Shown: piece by piece, positions 26,081-35,744 of the stretch | How positions within the stretch are numbered: position 1 is the stretch's first letter | Layout of the letters: every line of letters begins with the position of its first letter | DNA from: Pseudomonas frederiksbergensis | Lineage (GTDB): Bacteria; Pseudomonadota; Gammaproteobacteria; Pseudomonadales; Pseudomonadaceae | DNA: 64,000 nt | Assembly: GCF_001952935.1 (NCBI RefSeq) | Contig: NZ_CP018319.1 | Location: 2,510,501-2,574,500, forward strand | Direction: 5' to 3' | Made by a program: the position numbers and the translations under genes | The notes under the pieces: generated by a model | Databases searched by the model: none | Told to the model about the DNA's origin: nothing | Seen by the model: only the letters and a program-made list of their open reading frames with translations

Positions 26081-29000
26081 CTAATCGTAATAAGCGCCGG
26101 GACGGGCATTTTTGTTCAGTTGCCTCTCGCCGGAACGGAGTAGTTTGCGCTCATCGGAAACTATTTTATCCAGGGCCTTGCGATATTGCGCCTGGTTCCA
26201 GTTGTTCCGCTTGCCGGCTTTCTCTACTTGGGTCATTCGTCCGGCCAGGTTGTCGTTGACTCTGCCGGCGTGGCGTCCCTCATGGATTGATCGGCGTCCG
26301 TCGGTCATGGCGGTAGCCTTATTGGGTAGGAAAATTTTATTTTGTCTGCTTTGCAAGTCAAATCCAGCTAACTTGAGCAGCGGATGATTTTTGGTGCTGG
26401 CGTGTTTATCACTCAGTATGTGATGGTCCTGATAGCCCTGTTTTTTCAGCTTGTTGATTCGTTTGTTAATGGATGACGAGCAACTCCATCCCAACGGGTC
26501 CACCCACTCGAGTGGGTTGGCCGCATACAGATATAGATTGATTCCCCCTGCCAACCCAATCGGATCCGGCGTAGTAAACCGCCCCACATCCGGATCATAA
26601 AACCTGAACGTATTGAAATGCAGCCCCGTCTCCCGGTCCAGGTACTGCCCCTGAAACCGCAGGTTCTGCTCTTCGATGTAGTACGGCTCGCGCACCTCTT
26701 CTAACGTGTTGCCCCACACCCGATAAGTCGCCTGCCAGACGTTGTGGCCGTCCGCCTCGGTGAGTTGTTCCGGCAGGCCATTGAGGTCGTTGTGGTAGTA
26801 GCGGATTTTTTGCAGCGGGCCGGTGCCGTCGACCCGGGCCAGAGGTTCGTAGCCTTCGTCCTCGTAGAGGTAGAGGCTGGTCTGCTGATGGCGATGTTCC
26901 TGCAACAGGCGCAGGCCGTCCCAGGTGAAGCGGGTTTCGCCGAGTGGGTAGCCATTGGTGTCGTGCTCGGTTTTTTCGATGCGCCGACCCAGTGGGTCGT
27001 AGGTCATCCTGAGCACGCTGCCGTTTTCATTGCGCACTTCAATCAATCGGCTTTCGGCGTCGTAACCGAAGCGCTGCACGCCCCGTTTAGCGCTGCGTTT
27101 TTCGATCATCCGGCCGAAGGCGTCGTAGCGGTAACGTTTGTCCTGATAGGTCAGCAGTTTGTTGTGCACCACCAGCCCGGCGCCGGGTTGCGGGCTGTCC
27201 AGCAGGTTGGCGGCGGCGTCGTAGGCGAAGGTTTCGCGCTGGCCGTGCAGGCTGTCCTGGCTGGCGATGATGCGGCCGGTGGCGTCGTAGTGCAGCAGTT
27301 GGCGGTGTTGCGCGGCGGGTTGCTGGTCGAGTTTGCCGATCAGGTTGTCGGCGGGGTCGTACTCGAAATGTTTCTGCACGGCGGCCGGCATCAGCGATGG
27401 CTGGCTGGTGTGTCGGCGTTGGCGTGAGCGTAAACGCCCGCTGCGATCGTATTCGCTGCGGGTGCTGATCTGGCCTTGGGTGCGCAGCACTTCGCGGTGC
27501 AGGCGGTCGCGTTCGAAGTCGCTGATGACCTGGCCGTCGAGGTTGATCTGGTGCAGGTGGCCGCTGCCGTAGTACAGGCGATTGATCCAGCGGCCGTCGG
27601 GCAGTTGGGTCTGGATCAGGTTGCCGAGTTCGTCATAGTGATATTGCAGGCTGCCAGCCGCGCTTTGTTCTTCGAGCAACTGGCCGAGGGCGTCGTAAGC
27701 GAAGCTCAGGGTTTGTGCGTTGCCGTGGTGGTCGGTGAAGGTGACGGCGGTGAGCTGGTCCAGTGGGTCGTAGCTGTAGTCGGTGCGGCCATCGTCAGTG
27801 ATTTTGGCGATCAGCCGGCCAACGGCATCGCGTTCCAGCCGATGAACGATGGGGACCAGGGGCGTCTCGGGGACGACGGCCAAGCCGTTGCCGTAAGGTG
27901 CCGGAACAGCCGTTATCGTCGCGACGTTATCCAACGGGTCATAGGCGTAGCGCTTGGCGCTGCCGTCGAGGTCTTGTTGTTCGGTCAGTCGATCGCCGGC
28001 GTCCCAGGCAAACCGATAACTCTCGCCGTTCTCATTGGTCAGCGCTTGCAGCCGCCCGTAGCTGTCATACGCGAATTGCACCTGCCGGCCGTGGGCGTCG
28101 GTGCGCTGACGCACCTGGCCGCGACGATTGTGTTGATAGAGCGTGGTGTGCCCGGCCGGGTCGGTATAACCGGTCAACTGGCCGCTGACGTCGCGCTGAT
28201 ACTGCTCGGTGCGGCCGTCCGGCAATTGGCTGCTGAGCAACCGCCCCTGGGCGTCGTAGCTGAATTGGGTGCGCTCGCCGAGGGCATCGGTGATGGTTTG
28301 CAGATTGCCCCGGTTGTCGTAGCTGAACCGCGTCGGATAACCCGAGCAATCGATGTGTTCGATCAATTGACCGAACGGGTTCCAACGCAGCTTTTTGCTT
28401 TTGCCGGTGGCATCGATGATCTCGACGACCTGACCGTGGGGGTCGTAGCGGTAGCGGGTGATGTGGCCCAGCGGATCGGTTTCGGCGATACAGTTGCCGC
28501 GCTGATCGTAGCGGTACTGCCAGCTGTTGCCGGCAGCGTCGGTTTGCACCAGCGGCAAGGCCCAGTGTTCGAGCCACAAGGTCGAATCGCTGCGGCCCAG
28601 CGGGTCGGTTTCGCCGATCAGGTTGCCGGCATCGTCGTAGCTGTATTCATAGCGACCGCCCTGTGGGTCGGTGGCGCTGAGCAATTGGCGCTCGTCGTTC
28701 CATTCGAACTGCCAGGTCTGGCCGAGGTTGTCGGTGTACTCGGTGATCTGGTGCTGGGCGTTCCAGCGGCGAGTACTGATGCGCTGTAAGCCGTCGGTGA
28801 TGCGCGTGATACCGGCGGCGAGGTCATAGTCGAACTGGTAGGCGTCGCCGTCGTCGGTCCAGTGCCGGACCACGCGCCATTCTTTTTCCTCGATGCAAGC
28901 CCACTGATAAAAACAGCGAAGGCCTGTGGGCAACTGATGCTCAGTCATCCGCCGCTCACTGTCGTAAACGAAACGGCGCTGTATCTGGCCTGCGGTATCG

Positions 29001-30496
29001 CGCACTTCTGTCAGGTTGCCTGACGGATCGTAGCCATAACTCACCAGCACTTCGCGGTGTTGGTCAGGGTAGACCCGTTCCACCTGACTGACCCGTGTCT
29101 GAAGGTAGGTCAATTCCACCTGAACCAAGTCAAAGGTGTCGCGCAGTTTTACAAGGCGTCCGGTGGCGTCATAGTCGAGGTGAACCCGGTTGTCATTACG
29201 ATCACCCAGCTGGCTAAGGCGCAGTGCCGATGAATTTCCAGGTGTTGCATCGAACAGTCGATACAGTCCGCTGTCGCTTTCAATCAACAACTGCCCATTG
29301 CGATGCCGTCGAACACTCAGCCCTTCGCCCGCGCTGAACACCGCACCACCCAGAGGGATCGAGCCCATGTCGATGCGCCGACCCTGTTCATCGGTGTAGA
29401 CCAGCGTTTCACCACCCTCGGGGTGAGGCAGGATTTCAACCCGCACCTCATAGGACACACTCCAACCCGCGCCAAACAACCCATCGCGCCGCTCGTCACG
29501 GCTGTTGTAAAAGCGCTGCCAATCTATCGGCAGCACCCCCGGCAACACGAAATCCAACTCTTCATCACCACCCAGCACCTTGGCCCCGGTCGCCGCATGC
29601 ACCGGGTTCGACGAGCCCATGGCGGCGTTGGCCATGGCGCCCATCGCGCTGCTGACGGCCATCGACGTCGCGCCACCGATCAGCATGCACGGCAATTTGC
29701 TGAAGAATTTGCCCTTGCCGCCCTTGAGCATCAGCAGCGCCGTGACCGCCAGCCCTACACCCGGGGTCTTGCCGCTGCGGATCTCGCGCACCACCACCGA
29801 ACCGCCGCCAATGGTCACGTTGGAAGAGATCAGCCCGGACGATACGACCTTGGCATCGCAGGTGCTGCGATCGCCGCTGCGCACGGCGGGTTGGCCGTTG
29901 ATGGTGACCTTGTCCGAGCCCTCGGCCAGAAACTGCGGCGGCATCGGCGGATGCTTCATGCAGACGAGCAGGTCCAGCGGCTTGGGCACCGCGCCGGGCG
30001 CCGGGGTGGCGACGGTGGGGCGCCACATCTGGGAGAAGAAGCTCTCGGCCATGTCGAGGTAACTGGCTTCGGCTTCCGGCTCGGGCATTTCCAGTTCGGT
30101 GCCGGCCGGCGCGACATGGGACGGGATTGCCCCGGCGGCCCGTGCGGCGGGAATGTTATTGGTGAGGGTGTTGGTGGAGCCGGTGAGAATGTTCGCCTGC
30201 ACCGTGGGCGGAAACAGCGCGTTACTGAAGCTCTCGCACAAATTGCTCAGGCCCTTGTCGGCCCCGGTCTTGCTCATGGCAAGGCCGACGATCGTGCCCA
30301 CCACCAGGCCAAGCACGACGCAACCCAGCCCCCCGGTGACGACCGTGATGCCCGTGGCCGCCACCACGGCAGCGGTAGCCAGTGCGGTGATCGCGATGTT
30401 GGCCGCGACCTCCAGCACGCCGCCGAGGATGTCGGCCATCATCGAGGTGTGGTCGAGCGCATCGCCCAGCCGGGCGGCCCAGAGTGCGTCAGGCAT
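26081..30496 (-). CDS. rhs: prePAAR-PAAR-Rhs T6SS effector with C-terminal AHH-type nuclease
   Basis: This 1471-residue effector is carried on VgrG. It begins with a prePAAR motif (AARLGDALDH) and hydrophobic helices (about 24-75). A PAAR domain follows (about 180-240, CMKHPPMPPQFLAEGSDKVTING through NVTIGGGSVVV) and a second hydrophobic stretch (about 250-300). The Rhs/YD-repeat shell spans about 310-1337 (many GxxxxxxYDxxGxL units). The self-cleavage region ends NPLEWVDPLGW. The 134-residue tip holds DHHILSDKH (His1358-1359), LAGFDLQSRQNKIFLPN and IHEGRHAGRVN, the pattern of AHH (HNH/EndoVII-like) nucleases. GC falls sharply at the tip boundary near 26500. Confidence 0.92.
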   Translation of the reverse strand: MPDALWAARLGDALDHTSMMADILGGVLEVAANIAITALATAAVVAATGITVVTGGLGCVVLGLVVGTIVGLAMSKTGADKGLSNLCESFSNALFPPTVQANILTGSTNTLTNNIPAARAAGAIPSHVAPAGTELEMPEPEAEASYLDMAESFFSQMWRPTVATPAPGAVPKPLDLLVCMKHPPMPPQFLAEGSDKVTINGQPAVRSGDRSTCDAKVVSSGLISSNVTIGGGSVVVREIRSGKTPGVGLAVTALLMLKGGKGKFFSKLPCMLIGGATSMAVSSAMGAMANAAMGSSNPVHAATGAKVLGGDEELDFVLPGVLPIDWQRFYNSRDERRDGLFGAGWSVSYEVRVEILPHPEGGETLVYTDEQGRRIDMGSIPLGGAVFSAGEGLSVRRHRNGQLLIESDSGLYRLFDATPGNSSALRLSQLGDRNDNRVHLDYDATGRLVKLRDTFDLVQVELTYLQTRVSQVERVYPDQHREVLVSYGYDPSGNLTEVRDTAGQIQRRFVYDSERRMTEHQLPTGLRCFYQWACIEEKEWRVVRHWTDDGDAYQFDYDLAAGITRITDGLQRISTRRWNAQHQITEYTDNLGQTWQFEWNDERQLLSATDPQGGRYEYSYDDAGNLIGETDPLGRSDSTLWLEHWALPLVQTDAAGNSWQYRYDQRGNCIAETDPLGHITRYRYDPHGQVVEIIDATGKSKKLRWNPFGQLIEHIDCSGYPTRFSYDNRGNLQTITDALGERTQFSYDAQGRLLSSQLPDGRTEQYQRDVSGQLTGYTDPAGHTTLYQHNRRGQVRQRTDAHGRQVQFAYDSYGRLQALTNENGESYRFAWDAGDRLTEQQDLDGSAKRYAYDPLDNVATITAVPAPYGNGLAVVPETPLVPIVHRLERDAVGRLIAKITDDGRTDYSYDPLDQLTAVTFTDHHGNAQTLSFAYDALGQLLEEQSAAGSLQYHYDELGNLIQTQLPDGRWINRLYYGSGHLHQINLDGQVISDFERDRLHREVLRTQGQISTRSEYDRSGRLRSRQRRHTSQPSLMPAAVQKHFEYDPADNLIGKLDQQPAAQHRQLLHYDATGRIIASQDSLHGQRETFAYDAAANLLDSPQPGAGLVVHNKLLTYQDKRYRYDAFGRMIEKRSAKRGVQRFGYDAESRLIEVRNENGSVLRMTYDPLGRRIEKTEHDTNGYPLGETRFTWDGLRLLQEHRHQQTSLYLYEDEGYEPLARVDGTGPLQKIRYYHNDLNGLPEQLTEADGHNVWQATYRVWGNTLEEVREPYYIEEQNLRFQGQYLDRETGLHFNTFRFYDPDVGRFTTPDPIGLAGGINLYLYAANPLEWVDPLGWSCSSSINKRINKLKKQGYQDHHILSDKHASTKNHPLLKLAGFDLQSRQNKIFLPNKATAMTDGRRSIHEGRHAGRVNDNLAGRMTQVEKAGKRNNWNQAQYRKALDKIVSDERKLLRSGERQLNKNARPGAYYD

Positions 30497-30508
30497 GCAG
30501 GGTGCTCA

Positions 30509-30943
30509 TCAGGCCGGAACGTCGAACAACAGCGAACTCTTGATGGTCGCCCAATGCGCGGCTTCGGCATCGCCGAGTTTTTCGGCCTTCACGTAGCTCA
30601 GGGCGAGCATTTTGCGGGTGCCGGGCAACACCAGTGCCAACTGGTATTGGAAGACTTTGTCGTTGCCCTTGTTGAACTGGCTGCGCAACTCGATGCCTTC
30701 GACTTCCTGGCTGGCACCCAGGCGCACGGCGACGCCCGGTTGGAAACGCAAGTCTTGCACTTGTTTTTCCAGACGCTTGAGCTGGTCGTCGAAGTTGCTT
30801 TGCAGGGTTTCACCCTCGGCCAGCAAGCTGCGGCTGACAATCAGCGAAGTACCCAGTTCAGGGAACTTGAGGATGTTGATCGAGGCATCTTGCAGTTCGC
30901 CTGCCGGCAGTTGGAACTGGAATTCATTGATTCGGTAAGTCAT
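30509..30943 (-). CDS. Eag-type DcrB/DUF1795 chaperone for the Rhs effector
   Basis: This 144-residue protein of the DcrB/DUF1795 fold starts MTYRINEFQFQLPAGELQDASINILKF. Eag chaperones of this family hold the N-terminal hydrophobic helices of prePAAR effectors and load them on VgrG. The position between vgrG and the rhs gene (12 nt from rhs, 18 nt from vgrG) fits exactly. The rhs start carries the AARxxDxxxH motif that such chaperones accompany. Confidence 0.88.
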   Translation of the reverse strand: MTYRINEFQFQLPAGELQDASINILKFPELGTSLIVSRSLLAEGETLQSNFDDQLKRLEKQVQDLRFQPGVAVRLGASQEVEGIELRSQFNKGNDKVFQYQLALVLPGTRKMLALSYVKAEKLGDAEAAHWATIKSSLLFDVPA

Positions 30944-30961
30944 GGAACACAGATCTCGTGA

Positions 30962-32899
30962 TTAGCCCTTGGGCTTGGGAAACGCGGCGTTGATGTTGGC
31001 GTCGATGCTGGCCTTGACGCCCTGGCCATCAGGCGTGGCGCCAGCGCCGCCGCCGTTGTTCAGGTGCAGCACGCCGCCGGTGTTGAACTCGGCATCACCG
31101 CTGGCATAGAAGCTGATTTGCACGCCGGTCAGGTTGATCTGGCCGCTGGCATTGAGCTCCAGGATGCTTTCACCACAGACCAGCCGCAGGTTCTCGCCCA
31201 CTTCAATGACGTAGCTCTGGCTGATGCTGTCGGTCTTGCGCTGGCCCACCGAAAGAATGTCTTCCTGTTTGACGATACGCAGGCGGTTGTTGCCAATGGT
31301 CACCGTCTCGTTATGCCCAATGCTCTTGTTGCGGTCGTGACCTACCGAGTGGCTTTCATCCACCTCGACCACGATGTCCTGATTGCGCTCGGCATGGATG
31401 TACAGCTGCTCGGCGCCTTTCTTGTCTTCCATGCGGATTTCGTTGAAGTTCGCCGGTGTGCCGCCCTTGCTCGAACGGCTTTTCATGCCGCTTTGGGTGG
31501 CGTTTTCGGGCAAGTCGTAGGGCACGGTTTGTTCGGCGTTGTAGACGCGGCCGGTGATGATCGGCCGGTCCGGGTCGCCTTCGAGGAAGCTGACGATCAC
31601 TTCCTGGCCGATCCGCGGGATCTGCATCGAGCCCCAGTTTTTCCCGGCCCAGGATTGCGACACGCGAATCCAGCACGAACTGTTTTCGTTGGACTGGTCG
31701 TGGCGGTCCCAATAGAAATGCACCTTCACCCGGCCGAACTGGTCGGTCCAGATTTCCTCGCCCTTGGGGCCGACCACCAATGCGGTCTGCGGACCTTTGA
31801 CGATAGGCCGGTGGGTGTTGGGCAGGGGACGGTAGCTTTGTTGCGCGTCGATGCAGGTCAGGCTGCTTTCGAACTGTGCCGAAGCAGCAGCGCCGCCGGT
31901 TTCCCCGCTTTCCTGGGCGACGTAGTAACGGGCGCCGACGATCAGGTATTCGCGGTTCTGGTCCTGGCGGCTGAAGCCCGTGAGGCTGAACAAATGTCCC
32001 GACCCCAAACCCCGGGCGTTGCCGGCGAACTCGACCTGTTCGTGCAAGGTCTGCAAGGCTTCGATGCGGGTGCGGGCGTAATGTTCGCCGTCCGCGCTTT
32101 GCACATAAGTGCCGGGGTAGTCGTACAGCGGATAGTCGCCGGCGGTGTGCGGACGAGGCATGGTCGAGCGCACGTCAATTCGCGCGCTGGGGCGCTGGAA
32201 GTCATAGTCGTTGAGTTCCAGCGAACCTGGCTGGACTTCCTGGGCCAGGTGCCAATCGTGGATGTGATCGCGTTCGCGCTGCTGTTCATTCTTGGGGTAG
32301 TAGGGCACTGAGGCATAGCCGGGCGCACTGGTATGGGCGCCGTAAGCATCGGCCAGTACCAGCACATGACGACCCTGTTCATGGCGGAAGAAGTAGTAGA
32401 TCCCTTCCTGTTCCATCAGGCGGCTGACGAAATCGAAGCTGGTTTCGCGATACTGCACGCAGTATTCCCACTCGCGATAAGGCCGGCTCAGGGCATCTTC
32501 GAAATCGGAAAAACCCAGGTCGCGAAACACCTGCTTGATGATCTGCGGGATGGTCAGGTTCTGGAAAATCCGGCAATCGGAGGTGCGGGTCAGCAGCCAA
32601 AGCCAAGGCCGCAGCGTGGCTTGATAGCTGGCGAACTGGCCCTGGTCGACGTTCTGGCTGCAGCGGGCAACGATGCCATGGAAATGACGTTCGCCACCGC
32701 CCTCCAGTTGCAGGCTCAGGCACATGGGTTTGCCCAGCAACTGGTTGAGGTCGATGGCGTTGTCCAGCGAGTGCAGTTGCAGCTCATAGTTGAACAGCCG
32801 CCCCAGCTCTTCGCCGCCGCCCATGTCCTTGAGCAACAGCACATCCGGCCCCAGGGGGCTGGTGATTTTTGCCAGGCGTGAGAGTTGCTTGAATAGCAT
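30962..32899 (-). CDS. vgrG: VgrG, T6SS spike protein
   Basis: VgrG (645 residues) forms the trimeric spike tip of the T6SS needle. The gp27-like hub (about 1-380, FNYELQLHSLDNAIDLNQLLGKPM; YYFFRHEQGRHVLVLADAYGAH) is followed by the gp5-like OB domain (GPKGEEIWTDQFGRVKVHFYWDR; SQSWAGKNWGSMQIPRIGQEVIVSFLEGDPDRP) and the repeat needle (EDKKGAEQLYIHAERNQDIVVE onward). It ends in a short Gly-rich tail without an enzymatic domain. It is cotranscribed with the eag and rhs genes. Confidence 0.95.
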   Translation of the reverse strand: MLFKQLSRLAKITSPLGPDVLLLKDMGGGEELGRLFNYELQLHSLDNAIDLNQLLGKPMCLSLQLEGGGERHFHGIVARCSQNVDQGQFASYQATLRPWLWLLTRTSDCRIFQNLTIPQIIKQVFRDLGFSDFEDALSRPYREWEYCVQYRETSFDFVSRLMEQEGIYYFFRHEQGRHVLVLADAYGAHTSAPGYASVPYYPKNEQQRERDHIHDWHLAQEVQPGSLELNDYDFQRPSARIDVRSTMPRPHTAGDYPLYDYPGTYVQSADGEHYARTRIEALQTLHEQVEFAGNARGLGSGHLFSLTGFSRQDQNREYLIVGARYYVAQESGETGGAAASAQFESSLTCIDAQQSYRPLPNTHRPIVKGPQTALVVGPKGEEIWTDQFGRVKVHFYWDRHDQSNENSSCWIRVSQSWAGKNWGSMQIPRIGQEVIVSFLEGDPDRPIITGRVYNAEQTVPYDLPENATQSGMKSRSSKGGTPANFNEIRMEDKKGAEQLYIHAERNQDIVVEVDESHSVGHDRNKSIGHNETVTIGNNRLRIVKQEDILSVGQRKTDSISQSYVIEVGENLRLVCGESILELNASGQINLTGVQISFYASGDAEFNTGGVLHLNNGGGAGATPDGQGVKASIDANINAAFPKPKG

Positions 32900-32951
32900 C
32901 AGTTATCCCGTAAACGTTTCGTTGCTTTCTTACTGCCGGAACCGGACTTAG

Positions 32952-33041
32952 TGTGGGAGCGGGCTTGCTCGCGAAGGGGCCATGACATCCAGCATCAATG
33001 TTGAATGTCAGTCCGCCTTCGCGAGCAAGCCCGCTCCCACA
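32952..33041. repeat. REP doublet between clpV and vgrG
   Basis: The arms TGTGGGAGCGGGCTTGCTCG and CGAGCAAGCCCGCTCCCACA lie across about 40 nt. The element splits the tssA-clpV transcription unit from the vgrG-eag-rhs unit. Confidence 0.9.
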
Positions 33042-33061
33042 TTGACCGTGTTCCAGGCCGG

Positions 33062-35740
33062 TCAGGCCGCGTCGCTGAAGTCGTAGTGCAATTCGTTATC
33101 CCGGGCGCTAATCCGTACGCCTGCCAGCGCTTTGCCTTCGAGCATGCGGGTGAGGAACTCGCGGCTCATGTCCGGCAACAGGCTGTTGGTCAGGATGGTG
33201 TCGATCATCCGCCCGCCGCTTTCGGTTTCGGTGCAGCGGGAGACGATCAGGTCGATCACCGCGTCGTCGTAGTCGAAGGCCACTTTATGGGTGTTCTCCA
33301 CGCGCTTTTTGATGCGGTTGAGTTGCAGGCGGGTAATGGCCTTGAGCATGTCGTCGTTGAGCGGGTAGTACGGAATGGTCACCAGGCGGCCCAACAATGC
33401 CGGCGGGAAAATCTCCAGCAGCGGCTGGCGCAGGGCCTTGGCGATTTCTTCGGGCTCGGGCACGTTTTGCGGGTCTTTGCAGACCTGGGCAATCAGATCG
33501 GTACCCGCGTTGGTGGTCAGCAGGATCAAGGTGTTCTTGAAGTCGATCACCCGGCCTTCACCGTCCTCCATCACGCCTTTGTCGAAGACCTGGAAGAAGA
33601 TCTCATGCACGTCCGGGTGGGCTTTTTCCACCTCGTCCAGCAGCACCACGCTGTAGGGTTTGCGCCGCACGGCTTCGGTCAGCACGCCGCCTTCGCCATA
33701 GCCGATGTAGCCCGGTGGCGCGCCCTTGAGGGTGGACACGGTGTGAGCTTCCTGGAATTCGCTCATGTTGATGGTGATGACGTTCTGCTCGCCGCCGTAC
33801 ATGGCTTCGGCCAAGGCCAGGGCGGTTTCGGTCTTGCCCACGCCGGAAGTGCCCGCGAGCATGAACACGCCAATCGGTTTGCTCGGATTGTCGAGGCCGG
33901 CGCGGGAGGTCTGGATGCGCTTGGCGATCATCTGCAAGGCATGGTCCTGGCCGATGATGCGCTTCTTCAGGTGCTGGTCGAGGTTGAGCACGGTTTCCAG
34001 TTCGTTACGGGCCATGCGGCCCACCGGGATACCGGTCCAGTCGGCGACCACCGAGGCCACGGCCTGGTAATCGACCGTCGGCAGAATCAACGGGGTTTCC
34101 CCTTGCAGAGCGCTCAGACGCTGTTGCAGGTCCACCAGTTTCTCGCGCAGAGCGTGGCTGTCTTCACTGCCAACGTCGCGGTCTACCACGCCGACGCTTT
34201 CGCGCAGGGTGGCGCGGGTGGCGAGCAGTTCGTCCACCAGGGTTTTCTCTTCGGCCCAGCGGCTTTCGAGTTCGGCCAGGCGTTCGCGCTCGGCGGCCAG
34301 CAGGTTTTCGCTGTTGGTCTGACGGGCGCCGATGACGATGCCGATGGCGTGCTCGCGGGCGATGATTTGCAGTTCGGTTTCCAGCGCCTCGATGCGGCGA
34401 CGGCTGTCGTCCACTTCGGCCGGCACGGCGTGCAGGCTGATGGCGACCCGGGCGCAAGCGGTGTCCAGCAGGCTCACGGATTTGTCCGGCAACTGGCGCG
34501 CCGGGATGTAGCGATGGGACAGCTTGACCGAGGCTTCCAGAGCTTCGTCGAGGATCTGCACCTGATGGTGTTTCTCCATGGTCGAGGCCACGCCGCGCAT
34601 CATCAACAGCGCCTTGTCTTCGGACGGCTCGGCGACTTGCACCACCTGGAAGCGGCGGGTCAGGGCCGGGTCTTTCTCGATATGTTTTTTGTACTCGGCC
34701 CAGGTGGTGGCGGCCACGGTGCGCAGGGTGCCCCGGGCCAAGGCTGGCTTGAGCAAATTGGCCGCGTCCCCGGTGCCGGCGGCGCCACCGGCACCGACCA
34801 GCGTGTGGGCTTCGTCGATAAACAGGATGATCGGTTTTGGCGAGGCCTGGACGTCTTCGATGACCTGGCGCAGGCGCTGTTCGAATTCACCTTTCATGCT
34901 CGCGCCGGCCTGCAACAGGCCGACGTCGAGGCTGCGCAGTTCCACGTCTTTAAGCGCTGGCGGTACATCACCGGCGACAATGCGCAGGGCAAAACCTTCA
35001 ACCACGGCGGTTTTACCGACGCCGGCTTCACCGGTCAGAATCGGGTTGTTCTGCCGACGGCGCATGAGGATGTCCACCAGTTGGCGGATCTCTTCGTCAC
35101 GCCCGACAATCGGGTCAAGCTTGCCACTGCGGGCCTGCTCGGTGAGATCGACGGTAAAACGCTTGAGTGCTTCCTGCTTGCCCATGGCGCTGGGGGCCAT
35201 GGCGCCGCTGGCTTCACCGGGCACGCTGCTGGCGTTGAAACCGTCGCTGGCGCTGAGCGCATTTTCCGGCGAGTCACCGACGTATTCGTCAAAACGCTCG
35301 CTCAGGGCCTCGACCTTGATTTTGTCGAACTCTGCCGACAGCCCGAGCAGCCCGTGGCGCAGACTCGGTGTCTTGAGGATGCCCAACACCAGGTAACCGG
35401 TACGCACCTGGCTTTCGCCGAACATCAGGCTGCCGTAGACCCAGCCACGTTCCACGGCTTCTTCCACATGAGAGGACAAGTCAGTGATAGAAGTCGAGCC
35501 CCGTGGCAAACGGTCCAGGGCTTCGGTCAGGTCCCGGGCCAGGCGTGCCGGCTCGATATTGAACTGGCGGATGAGGCGGTGCAGGTCCGAGTCCTGCAAT
35601 TGCAGCAACTGATGAAACCAGTGGGCCAGTTCCACATAAGGGTTGCCGCGCAGTTTGCAGAATACGGTGGCGGCTTCGATGGCTTTGTAGGCCACGCTGT
35701 TGAGTTTGCCGAACAACGCGGCGCGACTGATTTCACCCAT
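33062..35740 (-). CDS. clpV: ClpV (TssH), T6SS AAA+ ATPase
   Basis: ClpV (892 residues) disassembles the contracted TssB-TssC sheath for reuse. The N-terminal Clp domain (about 1-160) is followed by AAA1 with Walker A GEAGVGKTAVVEG and Walker B IILFIDEAHTLVGAGG. A coiled-coil middle domain (about 410-530) leads to AAA2 with Walker A GTSGVGKTETALALA and Walker B VVLLDEVEKAHPDV. Length and the GAGGAAGTGDAANLLKP loop fit the ClpV branch, not ClpB. It ends the tssEFG-clpV series. Confidence 0.96.
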   Translation of the reverse strand: MGEISRAALFGKLNSVAYKAIEAATVFCKLRGNPYVELAHWFHQLLQLQDSDLHRLIRQFNIEPARLARDLTEALDRLPRGSTSITDLSSHVEEAVERGWVYGSLMFGESQVRTGYLVLGILKTPSLRHGLLGLSAEFDKIKVEALSERFDEYVGDSPENALSASDGFNASSVPGEASGAMAPSAMGKQEALKRFTVDLTEQARSGKLDPIVGRDEEIRQLVDILMRRRQNNPILTGEAGVGKTAVVEGFALRIVAGDVPPALKDVELRSLDVGLLQAGASMKGEFEQRLRQVIEDVQASPKPIILFIDEAHTLVGAGGAAGTGDAANLLKPALARGTLRTVAATTWAEYKKHIEKDPALTRRFQVVQVAEPSEDKALLMMRGVASTMEKHHQVQILDEALEASVKLSHRYIPARQLPDKSVSLLDTACARVAISLHAVPAEVDDSRRRIEALETELQIIAREHAIGIVIGARQTNSENLLAAERERLAELESRWAEEKTLVDELLATRATLRESVGVVDRDVGSEDSHALREKLVDLQQRLSALQGETPLILPTVDYQAVASVVADWTGIPVGRMARNELETVLNLDQHLKKRIIGQDHALQMIAKRIQTSRAGLDNPSKPIGVFMLAGTSGVGKTETALALAEAMYGGEQNVITINMSEFQEAHTVSTLKGAPPGYIGYGEGGVLTEAVRRKPYSVVLLDEVEKAHPDVHEIFFQVFDKGVMEDGEGRVIDFKNTLILLTTNAGTDLIAQVCKDPQNVPEPEEIAKALRQPLLEIFPPALLGRLVTIPYYPLNDDMLKAITRLQLNRIKKRVENTHKVAFDYDDAVIDLIVSRCTETESGGRMIDTILTNSLLPDMSREFLTRMLEGKALAGVRISARDNELHYDFSDAA

Positions 35741-35744
35741 GCTC

